Below are positions 9,535-19,711 of a stretch of 64,000 nucleotides of DNA, in pieces. Where the stretch lies: the NCBI GenBank assembly GCA_015709695.1, contig CP054183.1:248001-312000 (forward strand), given 5' to 3'. Position numbers and translations under genes: made by a program. Below the pieces are notes generated by a model, which was not told the origin of the DNA, ran no database searches, and saw only the letters and a list, made by a program, of their open reading frames with translations. The stretch is from Gammaproteobacteria bacterium (lineage in GTDB: Bacteria > Pseudomonadota > Gammaproteobacteria > Steroidobacterales > GCA-2729495). Each line of letters starts with the position of its first letter. Positions within the stretch are counted from its first letter, which is position 1.

Positions 9535-10599
9535 ATGGACGACAATCGCAAGAAGGCCCTCGCGGCCGCCCTCGGGCAGATCGAACGGCAATTCGGCAAG
9601 GGTTCGGTCATGCGCCTCGGCGACGGCGGCGCGAGCCGCGACATCGAGGCGATTTCCACCGGATCCCTCGGCCTGGACATCGCGCTGGGCATCGGCGGCC
9701 TGCCGCGCGGCCGCGTGGTGGAGATCTTCGGGCCGGAATCCTCGGGCAAGACCACGCTGACGCTGGAGGTCATCGCCGAGTGCCAGAAGGCCGGCGGCAC
9801 GGCTGCCTTCGTCGACGCCGAGCATGCGCTCGACCCGGTCTATGCCGAGAAGCTCGGCGTCAACGTCAACGACCTGCTGGTGTCGCAGCCCGACACCGGC
9901 GAGCAGGCGCTGGAGATCACCGACCTGCTGGTGCGCTCGGGCGCGGTGGACATCATCGTCGTCGACTCCGTCGCCGCGCTGACGCCGAAGGCGGAGATCG
10001 AGGGCGAGATGGGCGATTCCCACGTCGGCCTGCAGGCGCGGCTGATGTCGCAGGCGCTGCGCAAGCTCACCGGCAACATCAAGCGCTCCAACACCATCGT
10101 CATCTTCATCAACCAGATCCGCATGAAGATCGGCGTCATGTTCGGCAACCCGGAGACCACCACCGGCGGCAATGCGCTGAAGTTCTATGCCTCCGTGCGC
10201 CTGGACATCCGCCGCATCGGCTCCATCAAGAAGGGCGAGGAAGTCATCGGCGCGGAGACACGGGTCAAGGTGGTGAAGAACAAGGTCGCGCCGCCCTTCA
10301 AGTCGGCGGAGTTCGAGATCCTCTACAACCACGGTGTTTCGCGCGAGGGCGAGCTCATCGAGCTCGGCGTCAAGCACGGGCTGGTGGCCAAGTCCGGCGC
10401 CTGGTTCAACTACGGCCGCGAGCGCATCGGGCAGGGCAAGGAGAATGCCCGCGAGTACCTGCTCCAGCATCCGGAGGTGGCCCGGGAGATCGAGGGCAAG
10501 ATCCGCGCCCTGGCCATGCCGAAATCCGCGGAGCCCCGCGAAGCCGCCTCTGCCCGCGACACCGAGGCCGAGCCCGAGGCTGCCGCCAGCGAAGCCTGA
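9535..10599 (+). CDS. recA: recombinase RecA
   Basis: Complete RecA of 354 residues (E. coli 352). It forms the nucleoprotein filament on single-stranded DNA, catalyses strand exchange and triggers LexA self-cleavage. Walker A is GPESSGKTT at residues 66-74; Walker B-like [12 protein letters not shown], the L1 region [20 protein letters not shown] and the L2 region around [22 protein letters not shown] are all intact. The last ~25 residues are acidic and Ala-rich ([10 protein letters not shown]), as in other RecA tails that modulate filament assembly. recX follows, separated by an inverted-repeat element. Confidence 0.99.
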   Translation: MDDNRKKALAAALGQIERQFGKGSVMRLGDGGASRDIEAISTGSLGLDIALGIGGLPRGRVVEIFGPESSGKTTLTLEVIAECQKAGGTAAFVDAEHALDPVYAEKLGVNVNDLLVSQPDTGEQALEITDLLVRSGAVDIIVVDSVAALTPKAEIEGEMGDSHVGLQARLMSQALRKLTGNIKRSNTIVIFINQIRMKIGVMFGNPETTTGGNALKFYASVRLDIRRIGSIKKGEEVIGAETRVKVVKNKVAPPFKSAEFEILYNHGVSREGELIELGVKHGLVAKSGAWFNYGRERIGQGKENAREYLLQHPEVAREIEGKIRALAMPKSAEPREAASARDTEAEPEAAASEA

Positions 10600-10609
10600 C
10601 GAGCAGGGG

Positions 10610-10700
10610 GGTGCCGGTGTTCACTTATTGACCTTTCGGCCGGGTAATTCCCGCCAGGGACGCGACCGGTGCGAAAAGTCAATAAGTCAACACCGGCACC
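10610..10700. repeat. long imperfect inverted repeat between recA and recX
   Basis: Two 27-nt arms, 10610-10636 and 10674-10700, are reverse complements at 25 of 27 positions and are separated by 37 nt. The left arm begins GGTGCCGGTGTT and the right arm ends AACACCGGCACC; both contain the ACTTATTGAC / GTCAATAAGT core. The right arm covers the GTG used here as the recX start region and encodes the first residues of the longest recX frame. The shape (terminal inverted arms, AT-richer core, intergenic) resembles a REP/BIME or a small MITE; as RNA it would form a strong hairpin between recA and recX. Identity with a known family was not tested. Confidence 0.8.
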
Positions 10701-11139
10701 GGGTCGGTCGGCCCGGGCCGTGGCGATGGACCTGCTGGCCCGCCGCGAGCACTCGCTGGCGGAGCTGCGGGCGAAGCTGGCGGAGCGGGATTTCTCCCCG
10801 GAAGAGGCCGAAGCCGCGGTGGTGGCCCTCGCACGGGAGGGCCTGGCCAGCGACAGCCGTTTCCTCGATGCCTTTGTCGCCTCCCGTATCCGCAAGGGGC
10901 AGGGACCCATTAGAATCCGCGCCGAGCTGCGCCAGCGCGGCATCGACGCTGCCACCATCGATGCTGCCCTCGATGCGGCCCACGACTGGTGCGCGCTGGC
11001 GCGGGCGGTGCGCGCCGGCCGCTTCGGCGGAACGAGCCCGGTGGACGTGCGCGAGCGCGCCCGCCAGTCCCGCTTCCTCGAATACCGCGGCTTTACCTCC
11101 GGGCAGATCCGCGCCAGCTTCGGCAACAGCGAGGACTGA
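10669..11139 (+). CDS. recX: RecA regulator RecX
   Basis: RecX-family protein, 156 residues from the GTG at 10669. RecX caps RecA filaments and inhibits recombinase and coprotease activity. The three-helix tandem repeats are seen: AMDLLARREHSLAELRAKLAERDF, then ALAREGLASDSRFLDAFVASRIRKGQGPIRIRAEL and a C-terminal SRFLEYRGFTSGQIRASF. Residues 4-10 (VNKSTPA) are encoded by the right arm of the inverted repeat, so the ancestral start may lie downstream, for example at the GTG/ATG in the AVAMDLL segment. The hairpin before the gene could lower recX expression relative to recA, as the recA terminator does in E. coli. Confidence 0.93.
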   Translation: MRKVNKSTPAPGRSARAVAMDLLARREHSLAELRAKLAERDFSPEEAEAAVVALAREGLASDSRFLDAFVASRIRKGQGPIRIRAELRQRGIDAATIDAALDAAHDWCALARAVRAGRFGGTSPVDVRERARQSRFLEYRGFTSGQIRASFGNSED

Positions 11140-11181
11140 ACCCGAGCTGCGGGGGTAGTGTCCTTGGCTGAGGCGCCCGGA

Positions 11182-11285
11182 GGCGGGTATCCCCGAACCA
11201 AGCGAGTATCGGGGGCTTTCTAGAGAGAGTGTCCGTCCGAGGGCGGTACGCCTAAAGTTAGGGCCCGACTTCGGGGATACCCGCC
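11182..11285 (+). other. intergenic element with perfect 16-bp inverted repeat (possible structured RNA or MITE)
   Basis: Between recX and alaS, GGCGGGTATCCCCGAA (11182-11197) is exactly repeated in inverted form at 11270-11285, closing a 72-nt interior. The interior contains further C/G-rich runs, for instance GTATCGGGGGC near 11206 and GGGCCCGACTTCGGGG near 11261. There is no T-tract, so it is not an ordinary terminator. It could be the leader of alaS folding as a regulatory RNA, or a small palindromic repeat element. No known Rfam family is recognised by eye. Confidence 0.55.
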
Positions 11286-11325
11286 GCAAGGGCGCGCACC
11301 ACGCCAGAACGACAGCAGGAACATC

Positions 11326-13934
<2,609 letters not shown>

Positions 13935-13938
<4 letters not shown>

Positions 13939-13965
13939 CGCTGCCGCCGACAGTTCGGTTATGAT
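13935..13965 (+). promoter_or_regulatory. candidate csrA promoter
   Basis: TTGACG (13935-13940, overlapping the alaS stop) and TATGAT (13960-13965) form a sigma-70-like pair with a 19-nt spacer, slightly long. It would give csrA a leader of roughly 120 nt. The leader has several GGA motifs, including AGGAGGAG near 13991 and GGGAGGGAG just before the csrA ATG, which are potential CsrA autoregulatory sites by analogy with E. coli. Confidence 0.45.
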
Positions 13966-14090
13966 CGCTGCGCTGCAAACGCCCGGCTCAGGAGGAGCGG
14001 GCGACGCGCTGCCGGCGTGGCGGGGCAGCCTCGATCAGGCACCCGCGGCATCCCGGCGACAAGAAAAACGCGAAAGACGGGAGGGAGTCC

Positions 14091-14312
14091 ATGCTGATCC
14101 TGACGAGGCGCATCGGCGAGACGGTCATCATCGGCAATGACGTGGACGTCACGGTGCTGGGCGTCAAGGGCAACCAGGTACGGCTCGGCGTCAAGGCCCC
14201 GCGCGACGTCACCGTCCACCGCGAGGAGATCCACCAGCGCATCCGCCAGGAACAGCAGGCCGACAACGCCAACGGCGCCGACCCCGCCCCGCTGCCGGCC
14301 GCGGCCGACTGA
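14091..14312 (+). CDS. csrA: carbon storage regulator CsrA
   Basis: A 73-residue CsrA. It is an RNA-binding dimer that recognises GGA in hairpin loops and controls translation of carbon-storage, motility and biofilm genes. The [15 protein letters not shown] start and [15 protein letters not shown] (containing the RNA-binding Arg near residue 44) are canonical; the Ala/Pro/Asp-rich last dozen residues are a non-conserved extension. A GGGAGGGAG Shine-Dalgarno region overlaps a potential CsrA site, so negative autoregulation is plausible. It lies between alaS and tRNA-Ser, as in E. coli. Confidence 0.97.
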   Translation: MLILTRRIGETVIIGNDVDVTVLGVKGNQVRLGVKAPRDVTVHREEIHQRIRQEQQADNANGADPAPLPAAAD

Positions 14313-14401
14313 GCACCCGCACGCCGCCCGAGACTCGGGCGCGCGATCCGGGTATCCTGTGCAGCCCGCGCCGGCGCCAATGCCCGGCGTCAGCCGACTC
14401 C

Positions 14402-14494
14402 GGAGAGGTGGCCGAGTGGCCGAAGGCGGCGGTTTGCTAAACCGTTATACGCTCAAAAGGCGTATCGAGGGTTCGAATCCCTCCCTCTCCGCCA
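14402..14494 (+). tRNA. serV: tRNA-Ser (GCU anticodon)
   Basis: Class II tRNA: acceptor arms GGAGAGG (14402-14408) and CCTCTCC (14484-14490), D-arm GGCCGAGTGGCC, anticodon stem-loop with loop TTGCTAA giving anticodon GCU, long variable arm (TATACGC...GCGTA), T-arm GGGTTCGAATCCC, discriminator G and encoded CCA (14492-14494). It decodes AGC/AGU. The csrA-serV neighbourhood matches E. coli. It borders the accessory segment that follows, and tRNA-Ser genes are common integration sites, but I did not find a repeated copy of its 3' end downstream. Confidence 0.97.
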
Positions 14495-14502
14495 GCTAGT
14501 CT

Positions 14503-14550
14503 GGGGTTCGCCGAGTCTCTGTACAGAGACTGGCGAACCCCTCGTTATTT
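14503..14550 (+). terminator. strong hairpin after tRNA-Ser
   Basis: GGGGTTCGCC-G-AGTCTCTGT pairs with ACAGAGACTGGCGAACCCC directly after it, giving a 19-bp stem with one bulged G (14503-14541), followed by CTCGTTATTT. It starts 8 nt after the tRNA CCA and is the likely transcription end of the tRNA, although the T-run is interrupted. Confidence 0.65.
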
Positions 14551-14936
14551 CCGCGACTTGCACCTGCTGTGCCGGGCAAATGTGGTCGCGAATCCCGCCA
14601 TTCCAGGCAATCAACGCCGAATTTCCCCGCCAGTCTCAGTCGGGGGTTCCAGGCGGTACCACATTCGATGCGCTTGACAGGCCCCAGTTGGGGCATCAGC
14701 CGTCGGCAACGCCGAGTTGTTCGCGCTGCTTCTCCCAGTCGAGGTTGTCGAATCGGTGGGCAGACGGGCAGGCAGCGAGGCTGTACTTTGAGGGGATTCG
14801 AACCTTAGTGCGTATAAGCGCGATTAGGACTATTGCGGCCTCCACGTAACTAAAGGGTCGCTCGCCGACACCCGCACCCAGAGCTCGGGTGCAAAAAGGG
14901 GTGGCATCGCGCGATGGCATTACGGGCTCAACAATC
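14551..14936. other. gene-free stretch downstream of tRNA-Ser
   Basis: I see no convincing gene here. Short frames exist on both strands (for example an ATG-initiated 74-residue frame on the minus strand, 14696-14920) but none has a recognisable motif. The base composition is visibly less GC-rich than the alaS side. It contains a short minus-strand tRNA-like sequence (14787-14830), and an inverted pair ACCCGCACCC/GAGCTCGGGT near 14870-14890. It is best read as remnant DNA at the edge of an inserted segment. Confidence 0.4.
14787..14830 (-). other. degenerate tRNA-like fragment
   Basis: On the minus strand this reads GCGCTTATACGCACTAAG followed by GTTCGAATCCCCTC. The second part is an intact T-arm/loop signature (GTTCGAATCC) and the first resembles the TTATACGC of the tRNA-Ser variable arm at 14452, with the other half of that arm missing. 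No acceptor stem or anticodon arm can be assembled, so it is not a functional tRNA. It may be a relict of an attachment site or of a past recombination at tRNA-Ser. Confidence 0.3.
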
Positions 14937-14960
14937 TTAACAATAACAATCTATTAGAAT
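14929..14960 (+). promoter_or_regulatory. AT-rich promoter-like region before the Abi leader
   Basis: The 32 nt are strikingly AT-rich for this window and contain TAGAAT (14955-14960), one mismatch from a sigma-70 -10. TTAACA at 14937-14942 resembles a -35 but the 12-nt spacing is too short, so the -35 is uncertain. Transcription from here would start near 14967 and cover the leader that ends at the terminator at 15060. Confidence 0.4.
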
Positions 14961-14966
14961 GTCGTG

Positions 14967-15060
14967 CGCGCGCCCTTGGCTTTTTCCTGGACGAGCCTAA
15001 AATGGCCGATAACAACACCCGCCACGCCTCTCCTCGGAAGCGCACCAGGGCGGGTTTTTT
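14967..15060 (+). ncRNA. candidate abiF-type structured RNA ending in an intrinsic terminator
   Basis: About 94 nt between a promoter-like region and the Abi gene. It has a GGCT/AGCC hairpin (14978-14981 with 14994-14997), an A-rich single-stranded linker (CTAAAATGG, GATAACAACA), and ends with ACCCGCC (15017-15023) pairing with GGCGGGT (15049-15055), followed by TTTTTT to 15060. The terminator is only 18 nt before the Abi start codon, so most transcripts would stop as a short RNA. Structured RNAs (the abiF motif) are known to accompany AbiF/Abi_2 genes in this arrangement. Membership of that motif is inferred; a covariance-model search would decide. Confidence 0.5.
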
Positions 15061-15078
15061 ATTGCCCGGAGGCAGGGC

Positions 15079-15996
15079 ATGAAATTCAGCAAGCCAGCGC
15101 TGTCAACCGAGCAGCAACTCGATTTGCTGGTCCGCCGAGGCATGACCGTGGCCGATCGTCAGGCCGCTTTGCAGTATCTCGACCACATCAACTACTACCG
15201 CCTGCGCGCCTACTGGCTGCCGTCTGAAACCCCAGCCGCCGCAAACGACGACCACGCGTTCAAACTCGGCACGCGGTTTGAGACCATCATCGACCTCTAT
15301 AGTTTCGACCGGAAATTGCGTCTGCTGGTCATGGACGCTATCGAGCGGATAGAAGTCTCTCTCAGAACACGTTGGGCCAACATTCTGGCGCTTCGATATG
15401 GTCCCCACGCTTATCTCGATGCGCGACTGTTTCGCAGGCCCACCCAGCACGCCAGGTGCCTGACGAAGCTCCAAGAGGAGCTGGAGCGCAGCCGCGAAAC
15501 TTTTGTCCTTCACTATCGCGCGACCTATACGGACCCCGAACTTCCCCCGCTTTGGAGCGTGTGCGAATTGCTGACATTCGGCCAGCTGTCACAGTGGTTT
15601 AGCAACCTGGCTACAGGCGCGGATCGCAGGGAGATCTCCAAACCTTATGGGGTTGACGAACAGATCATCGGTTCGTTTGCTCATCACCTCGCGTATGTTC
15701 GCAACGTGTGTGCGCATCACATGCGCCTGTGGAACCGAGAAATGACTATCGGCATGAAGATTCCGAACCATCCAGACTGGCTTGGATCGGCCTTCAACGA
15801 AGCGAAACCCAAGCGCATCTACAACACCTTGTTGATGCTTGCGCATCTCCTGGACAGCATCAGCCCGCGTTCGCAATGGCGTCAGCACCTGTTCTCCCTG
15901 TTTGAAGAACATCTTGCTGTGGACTTCTCTGCGATGGGGTTTCCGGCTGACTGGAGAACCTCAGCCATATGGAAAGCCAAGTCGGGGCCCGGGTGA
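15079..15996 (+). CDS. Abi_2/AbiF-family HEPN protein (abortive infection / RNA-toxin)
   Basis: A 305-residue protein of the Abi_2 (AbiD/AbiF) family. Hallmarks are the N-terminal DHINYYRLRAYWLP (about residues 35-48), GTRFETIIDLYSFDRKLRLLVMDAIERIEVSLRTR (64-98), and VRNVCAHHMRLWNR, in which R208-N-x3-H213 is the R-x4-H catalytic motif of HEPN ribonucleases. Such proteins act in phage defence or as toxins that cleave RNA. The ATG at 15079 has a GGAGG Shine-Dalgarno 7 nt upstream. A terminator-bearing leader immediately precedes it, suggesting control by a small RNA antitoxin or attenuation. It is convergent with the PLD-helicase, 41 bp away. Substrate and trigger are unknown. Confidence 0.85.
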   Translation: MKFSKPALSTEQQLDLLVRRGMTVADRQAALQYLDHINYYRLRAYWLPSETPAAANDDHAFKLGTRFETIIDLYSFDRKLRLLVMDAIERIEVSLRTRWANILALRYGPHAYLDARLFRRPTQHARCLTKLQEELERSRETFVLHYRATYTDPELPPLWSVCELLTFGQLSQWFSNLATGADRREISKPYGVDEQIIGSFAHHLAYVRNVCAHHMRLWNREMTIGMKIPNHPDWLGSAFNEAKPKRIYNTLLMLAHLLDSISPRSQWRQHLFSLFEEHLAVDFSAMGFPADWRTSAIWKAKSGPG

Positions 15997-16037
15997 ATTA
16001 CTTCTGGAGACTCGATTTGCAGTGTGCGCAATGGTGC

Positions 16038-19000
16038 TTAAGATCCCTCGGGGATGCCCAGAATGCAGGCGGCCACGCGCTCGTCGATCGGCGGTAACGT
16101 CGGGAGTGTATGAAAGTGCCTCAGTATCTCGGCGAGAGGTAGGCGCCGCGTACCGAGCAGATCCTTGCGAATGTCTTTCAGAAGTAGCGGCCGTATCCGT
16201 TTGCCGGTCGTCAACCGTTCGTACCACACAGGTCGAATCAGGTCGAGCCAGGTCTCTGCCATCGCATCCCAGTCGTAACAGTCCCGCTGATCCTCGCGCT
16301 GGAGCACCTGAAGCAGGTGTGCAAGAGCGGATCCCAACTCGGTCGTGCTCGGCGTCTCCTTGCTGTAGCTTCGCATCACAATGGTCATTTCCTCGAGTGC
16401 ACGGCGCTTTCGTCGTGGCAACAGCGAAAGCTCCTGCTCCTGCAGGAGTATCAGCACCCGATCAAGCCAGCCCATCGCCGCCGGCGTAAGGGAGAGATCT
16501 CGCGTGCTGGTGCCGAGTCGCTCGCGAAGCAAGGCGGTGATTTCCATCAAGTCCGTCAATAGCGGTTGCGGGGGCTCCTCGACCAGCACCCAGCGCGGAG
16601 CGCCAATGCTCGAGCCGGTGAAACAAACCAGTGCCCAGCGTCTGTCGGCGTTCACCAGGCTCACTCGGCAAAGCACCTGGGCCGAGACGTTGCGGTAGTG
16701 CTCGTAAACGTTCGGTGGCACTAGAGGATCGGCGCCGCTTACAAGTTCCCGTACCGGGGAAAAGGCGTCGCGCAGTCCGTCCCACGGCCCGCGTCGTTGC
16801 GCGTGCTCGAACTCCTCGATGTCCTGGTCGACTGCGACAGGGCGGGAGTCCGTAGCTGCGCTGCCGCCCAAGCCCTTCGGTAGAGGAAGATTGGAGCCGA
16901 GCAGGTTCTCGACCGTTTCATAGCGCTCAATAAAGCGCTCGTCCGAGCGCAGGGCAAACTCTGCGGCATCTTGCGGCCACCAGGCTTCGATGACCTCGTT
17001 GGGACTGTCCATGCGGTCAACCCGCCCGACACGTTGTTCGGCGATACGAACCACACTCGGGCGGTCAAGGTGAACAACTGCGGCCGCGGCCTGGAGGTTG
17101 ACGCCCTCGGACATTGAGTCTGAACACAGCGCGATCAATGTCGTGCGCGCTGCGCCCGGACGTAGTCGGCTCTCAACGATACGACGCCCCGACCGCTGTT
17201 CGCCCGTAGCCAAGATGACCTCGGTAGCGGGATCGAGTGTCTCCAGATGCTTGCGCATGAGTGCCAGCGTGACAGGTCGCGAGTCGAAGGCCACTACCAT
17301 GCTATGGCGGCGTGCGAGATCCCGCAGGAGCGTGGCCTTGGCAATCTCCCGACGATCGGACATACGCCTAGCCTTATCGAGGATCGCCTCGTAGACCGAA
17401 ATGTCGTGGGCACAGGCCAGTCCGTGCGCGTGTGGATCGGTGAGCCAGTCGGGCAGGGGAACGTTAAGGTGACTGACGGGAGGGTGGCCGCTCGCCTGGC
17501 GCAGTTTTTCGATGACGTTGCCGGTGGCATGCCGTTTTGCGTCTGCGGCAAGTTCGAAGTGCTGAAGGGCGGCTTCGGTGCCCACCGCATGCTCGAACAA
17601 GGCGGCGGCCGATGAGCGAAGAGTGGCCATGATGAGGTAGCGACTGAGTTGCGAGGCACCGTGCAGGCGACTTTCGAGGTACTCAGTCTCCGTCCAGCCC
17701 TCGCGTCGCAAAACCTCGGGCATTTCCAGTTCGCCGACGATCATTGCTACCCCATGTAGAGTGGCGGCGGCTTCGCGGATTTCTCCGGCCAGGCGTCGGT
17801 CATTACTGCTTTCGTGAAGCTCGTAAGTGCGCGCCCGATGCTCAGGGTATCGACAACTGCGACCAGCGGCGTCGCGGTAGGCGGCAGGAGCAGCATCTAC
17901 CATGGCGTTGAGCATTGTCTTGGTGCGACGAACCGTGAATCGCTGTAGTTCACGTCGTAGCACCGCCATCTCGTTTTCGCTGAGACTCCGATCGAGTGTG
18001 CGGCGTCGTAGTAAGGAGGAAAACGCTTCAACGGTGGAGTCGGCCAGGTTGTCAGCGCCCAGCATGTCGGCGAGGCGAAGCAAGTCGACTGCGCTGCGAT
18101 TAATTGGCGTAGCCGTGAACAGGATGGTGTGATCGGCCATGTTGCCTAAGATGGCGCGGGTTCGTTGCGACGCCTGATTGAGGAAGTTGTGTGCCTCATC
18201 AACCGCCAGAACCTGCGCGCGTCGCACTGCATCGATCACTCCGATATGTGCCGTACTCTTTGATTGGCTGAGGTGGCCATGGGACTGAATATCAATCGGG
18301 ACGCCAGCTTCGCGGGTGGCTTGATGCCAGTTGTCCTTAACAGCCGGAGGAGCGATCACGATGGCCGGTGCCTTGCGAGCACGCCCGTGCCGCCAAATAC
18401 GATCCACCACCGCCCGGATCAGGTGAGCTCCAAGACGGGTTTTCCCAGAGCCAGTGGCGTCGGCAACGAGGACGCTACCGACATTCTCCAGTACCCACAT
18501 GGCCTCCGCAATGCCTTGCTCCTGGGAAGGCCACAACGGCAGATCACCCACATACATCTGCGCTTTGATGTACTCACGAACCCATTCGCCTTCCAGCAGT
18601 TCGGCGCTGGCGCGCGCGAGAGCCTCCTGCCAGCCCACGACCCGCAGCAGTTTATCGAGTAGGGCCAGTAGGTCTTGCTCATAGGGCTTGCCAGCATTCC
18701 AGTAGTTTTCGGCAACCTTTATGGCCTCCACGAATCGTTTGTGGTCCTTCGGCGTAAGGCGGAGGTTGGCTTCAATCTGGCGGGTCAGTCCTGCTTGGGT
18801 GAAATTACTGGACCCCATGGTGATAGCGGTTTCGCCCGCATACATTTTCGCGTGTAGTCTGGTGTGCCGTCCCCCGAGAAAGCGCGCGGACAGTCGACCT
18901 GATCGAATTAATTCCATCGTCTGCACAATCTTGGCGCTGAGGCGCAACGAGACGCCCCGATCGAGCCAATACGCCTCAACCTCCCGAGGAAAGCTCTCCC

Positions 19001-19310
19001 GGGATGCCGAGTACGACACCCGATTGCCGGGGAAAGGCTCCGTGCCAAGCAACAGGCGCAGCTTACCGTCGCGCGCGCTCAGTCCCGCGGCGAAGTCGAT
19101 CAGGTAGTCGATGGAGGCGTAGCCTGCGATGATCAGCGGGTTACTTGCGGTCTTAAGATCCGAGATAACCTGATCGCGCACCTTCTGACCGGCAACATTA
19201 AGTGGGAACCGTTCCGGTGAGGGCCAGTCAAGTACCTCCAGGCGCATTTCGCTGGACGCATCGGGCGCATCGAACAGGCTAATCTGGCCGTGCTTCAAGT
19301 CGTGCGTCAT
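16038..19310 (-). CDS. PLD-nuclease/SNF2-type helicase fusion, putative defence protein
   Basis: A 1090-residue two-enzyme protein. Residues ~40-200 form a phospholipase D-like domain with one HxK motif (H153-A-K155 in TRLHAKMYAGE) and a GSSNFTQAG partner loop, as in PLD nucleases. Residues ~255-770 form a superfamily 2 SNF2-like helicase: Walker A ATGSGKT (285-291), DEAH (371-374), TATP (399-402), motif V SEGVNL and motif VI QRVGRVDRM (759-767). The last ~320 residues have no recognised motif. Proteins with PLD plus helicase modules are frequent in defence systems; this arrangement (PLD first, SNF2 second) is not one I can assign to a named system. It is a single gene with no modification partner nearby. 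Confidence 0.8.
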   Translation of the reverse strand: MTHDLKHGQISLFDAPDASSEMRLEVLDWPSPERFPLNVAGQKVRDQVISDLKTASNPLIIAGYASIDYLIDFAAGLSARDGKLRLLLGTEPFPGNRVSYSASRESFPREVEAYWLDRGVSLRLSAKIVQTMELIRSGRLSARFLGGRHTRLHAKMYAGETAITMGSSNFTQAGLTRQIEANLRLTPKDHKRFVEAIKVAENYWNAGKPYEQDLLALLDKLLRVVGWQEALARASAELLEGEWVREYIKAQMYVGDLPLWPSQEQGIAEAMWVLENVGSVLVADATGSGKTRLGAHLIRAVVDRIWRHGRARKAPAIVIAPPAVKDNWHQATREAGVPIDIQSHGHLSQSKSTAHIGVIDAVRRAQVLAVDEAHNFLNQASQRTRAILGNMADHTILFTATPINRSAVDLLRLADMLGADNLADSTVEAFSSLLRRRTLDRSLSENEMAVLRRELQRFTVRRTKTMLNAMVDAAPAAYRDAAGRSCRYPEHRARTYELHESSNDRRLAGEIREAAATLHGVAMIVGELEMPEVLRREGWTETEYLESRLHGASQLSRYLIMATLRSSAAALFEHAVGTEAALQHFELAADAKRHATGNVIEKLRQASGHPPVSHLNVPLPDWLTDPHAHGLACAHDISVYEAILDKARRMSDRREIAKATLLRDLARRHSMVVAFDSRPVTLALMRKHLETLDPATEVILATGEQRSGRRIVESRLRPGAARTTLIALCSDSMSEGVNLQAAAAVVHLDRPSVVRIAEQRVGRVDRMDSPNEVIEAWWPQDAAEFALRSDERFIERYETVENLLGSNLPLPKGLGGSAATDSRPVAVDQDIEEFEHAQRRGPWDGLRDAFSPVRELVSGADPLVPPNVYEHYRNVSAQVLCRVSLVNADRRWALVCFTGSSIGAPRWVLVEEPPQPLLTDLMEITALLRERLGTSTRDLSLTPAAMGWLDRVLILLQEQELSLLPRRKRRALEEMTIVMRSYSKETPSTTELGSALAHLLQVLQREDQRDCYDWDAMAETWLDLIRPVWYERLTTGKRIRPLLLKDIRKDLLGTRRLPLAEILRHFHTLPTLPPIDERVAACILGIPEGS

Positions 19311-19711
19311 ACGCTGTTAGCAGGAGCAGCCGCGTGCCTCACGTCAGGTGCGGGGTGCGACGGCAAAATGGCGTACTGGTCAAGTGGGTTAAATCGGTTT
19401 GAAAGTGAGCTATGTTTTCGAACTCGGCTGGGTAGCACTGGCGTGCGAACTCCCTGCAGATTGGAACATAGCCGGTGGCTCATCAGGTGAGCCTACCACC
19501 CCTAGGCTTAAGTGTTCGATGACGGCTGGTTATTGTTCAGCAAGGAACTGCCGGCCGAGACGGGTTCGCTGCTGACTACCTCCTCCGCCAGTTTCTGATC
19601 CTCACGGCGCTCCTGTGCTCTCGGCATGCGTTGCCAAGGCCAGGTTGCGCCGCATGAGGGACCACACATTCCCCAGATTGTCTCGGGCATGACTCCTGGG
19701 CAATGGGAGGG
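19311..19711. other. gene-poor region upstream of the PLD-helicase
   Basis: No supported gene. It must hold the promoter of the minus-strand PLD-helicase. It contains an inverted pair GCTATGTT (19409-19416) / AACATAGC (19465-19472) and a compact near-palindrome GGTGGCTCATCAGGTGAGCCTACC split around 19487. A minus-strand frame of 60 codons (19508-19690) lacks motifs and is not called. The region separates the helicase from the decayed toxin-antitoxin module and may be a junction between two acquisitions. Confidence 0.35.

Noticed and set aside
13981-14090. CsrA-binding GGA motifs as a separate feature
   Set aside because: Several GGAs exist but the hairpin context cannot be verified by eye; noted in the promoter entry only.
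14402-14494. Island attachment site at tRNA-Ser
   Set aside because: Only an 8-nt match (TCCGCCAG) to the tRNA end was seen near 19590; too short to call an att site.
19508-19690. 60-codon minus-strand frame in the gap upstream of the PLD-helicase
   Set aside because: Charged tail but no motif, no ribosome site and no partner; not enough to call a gene.
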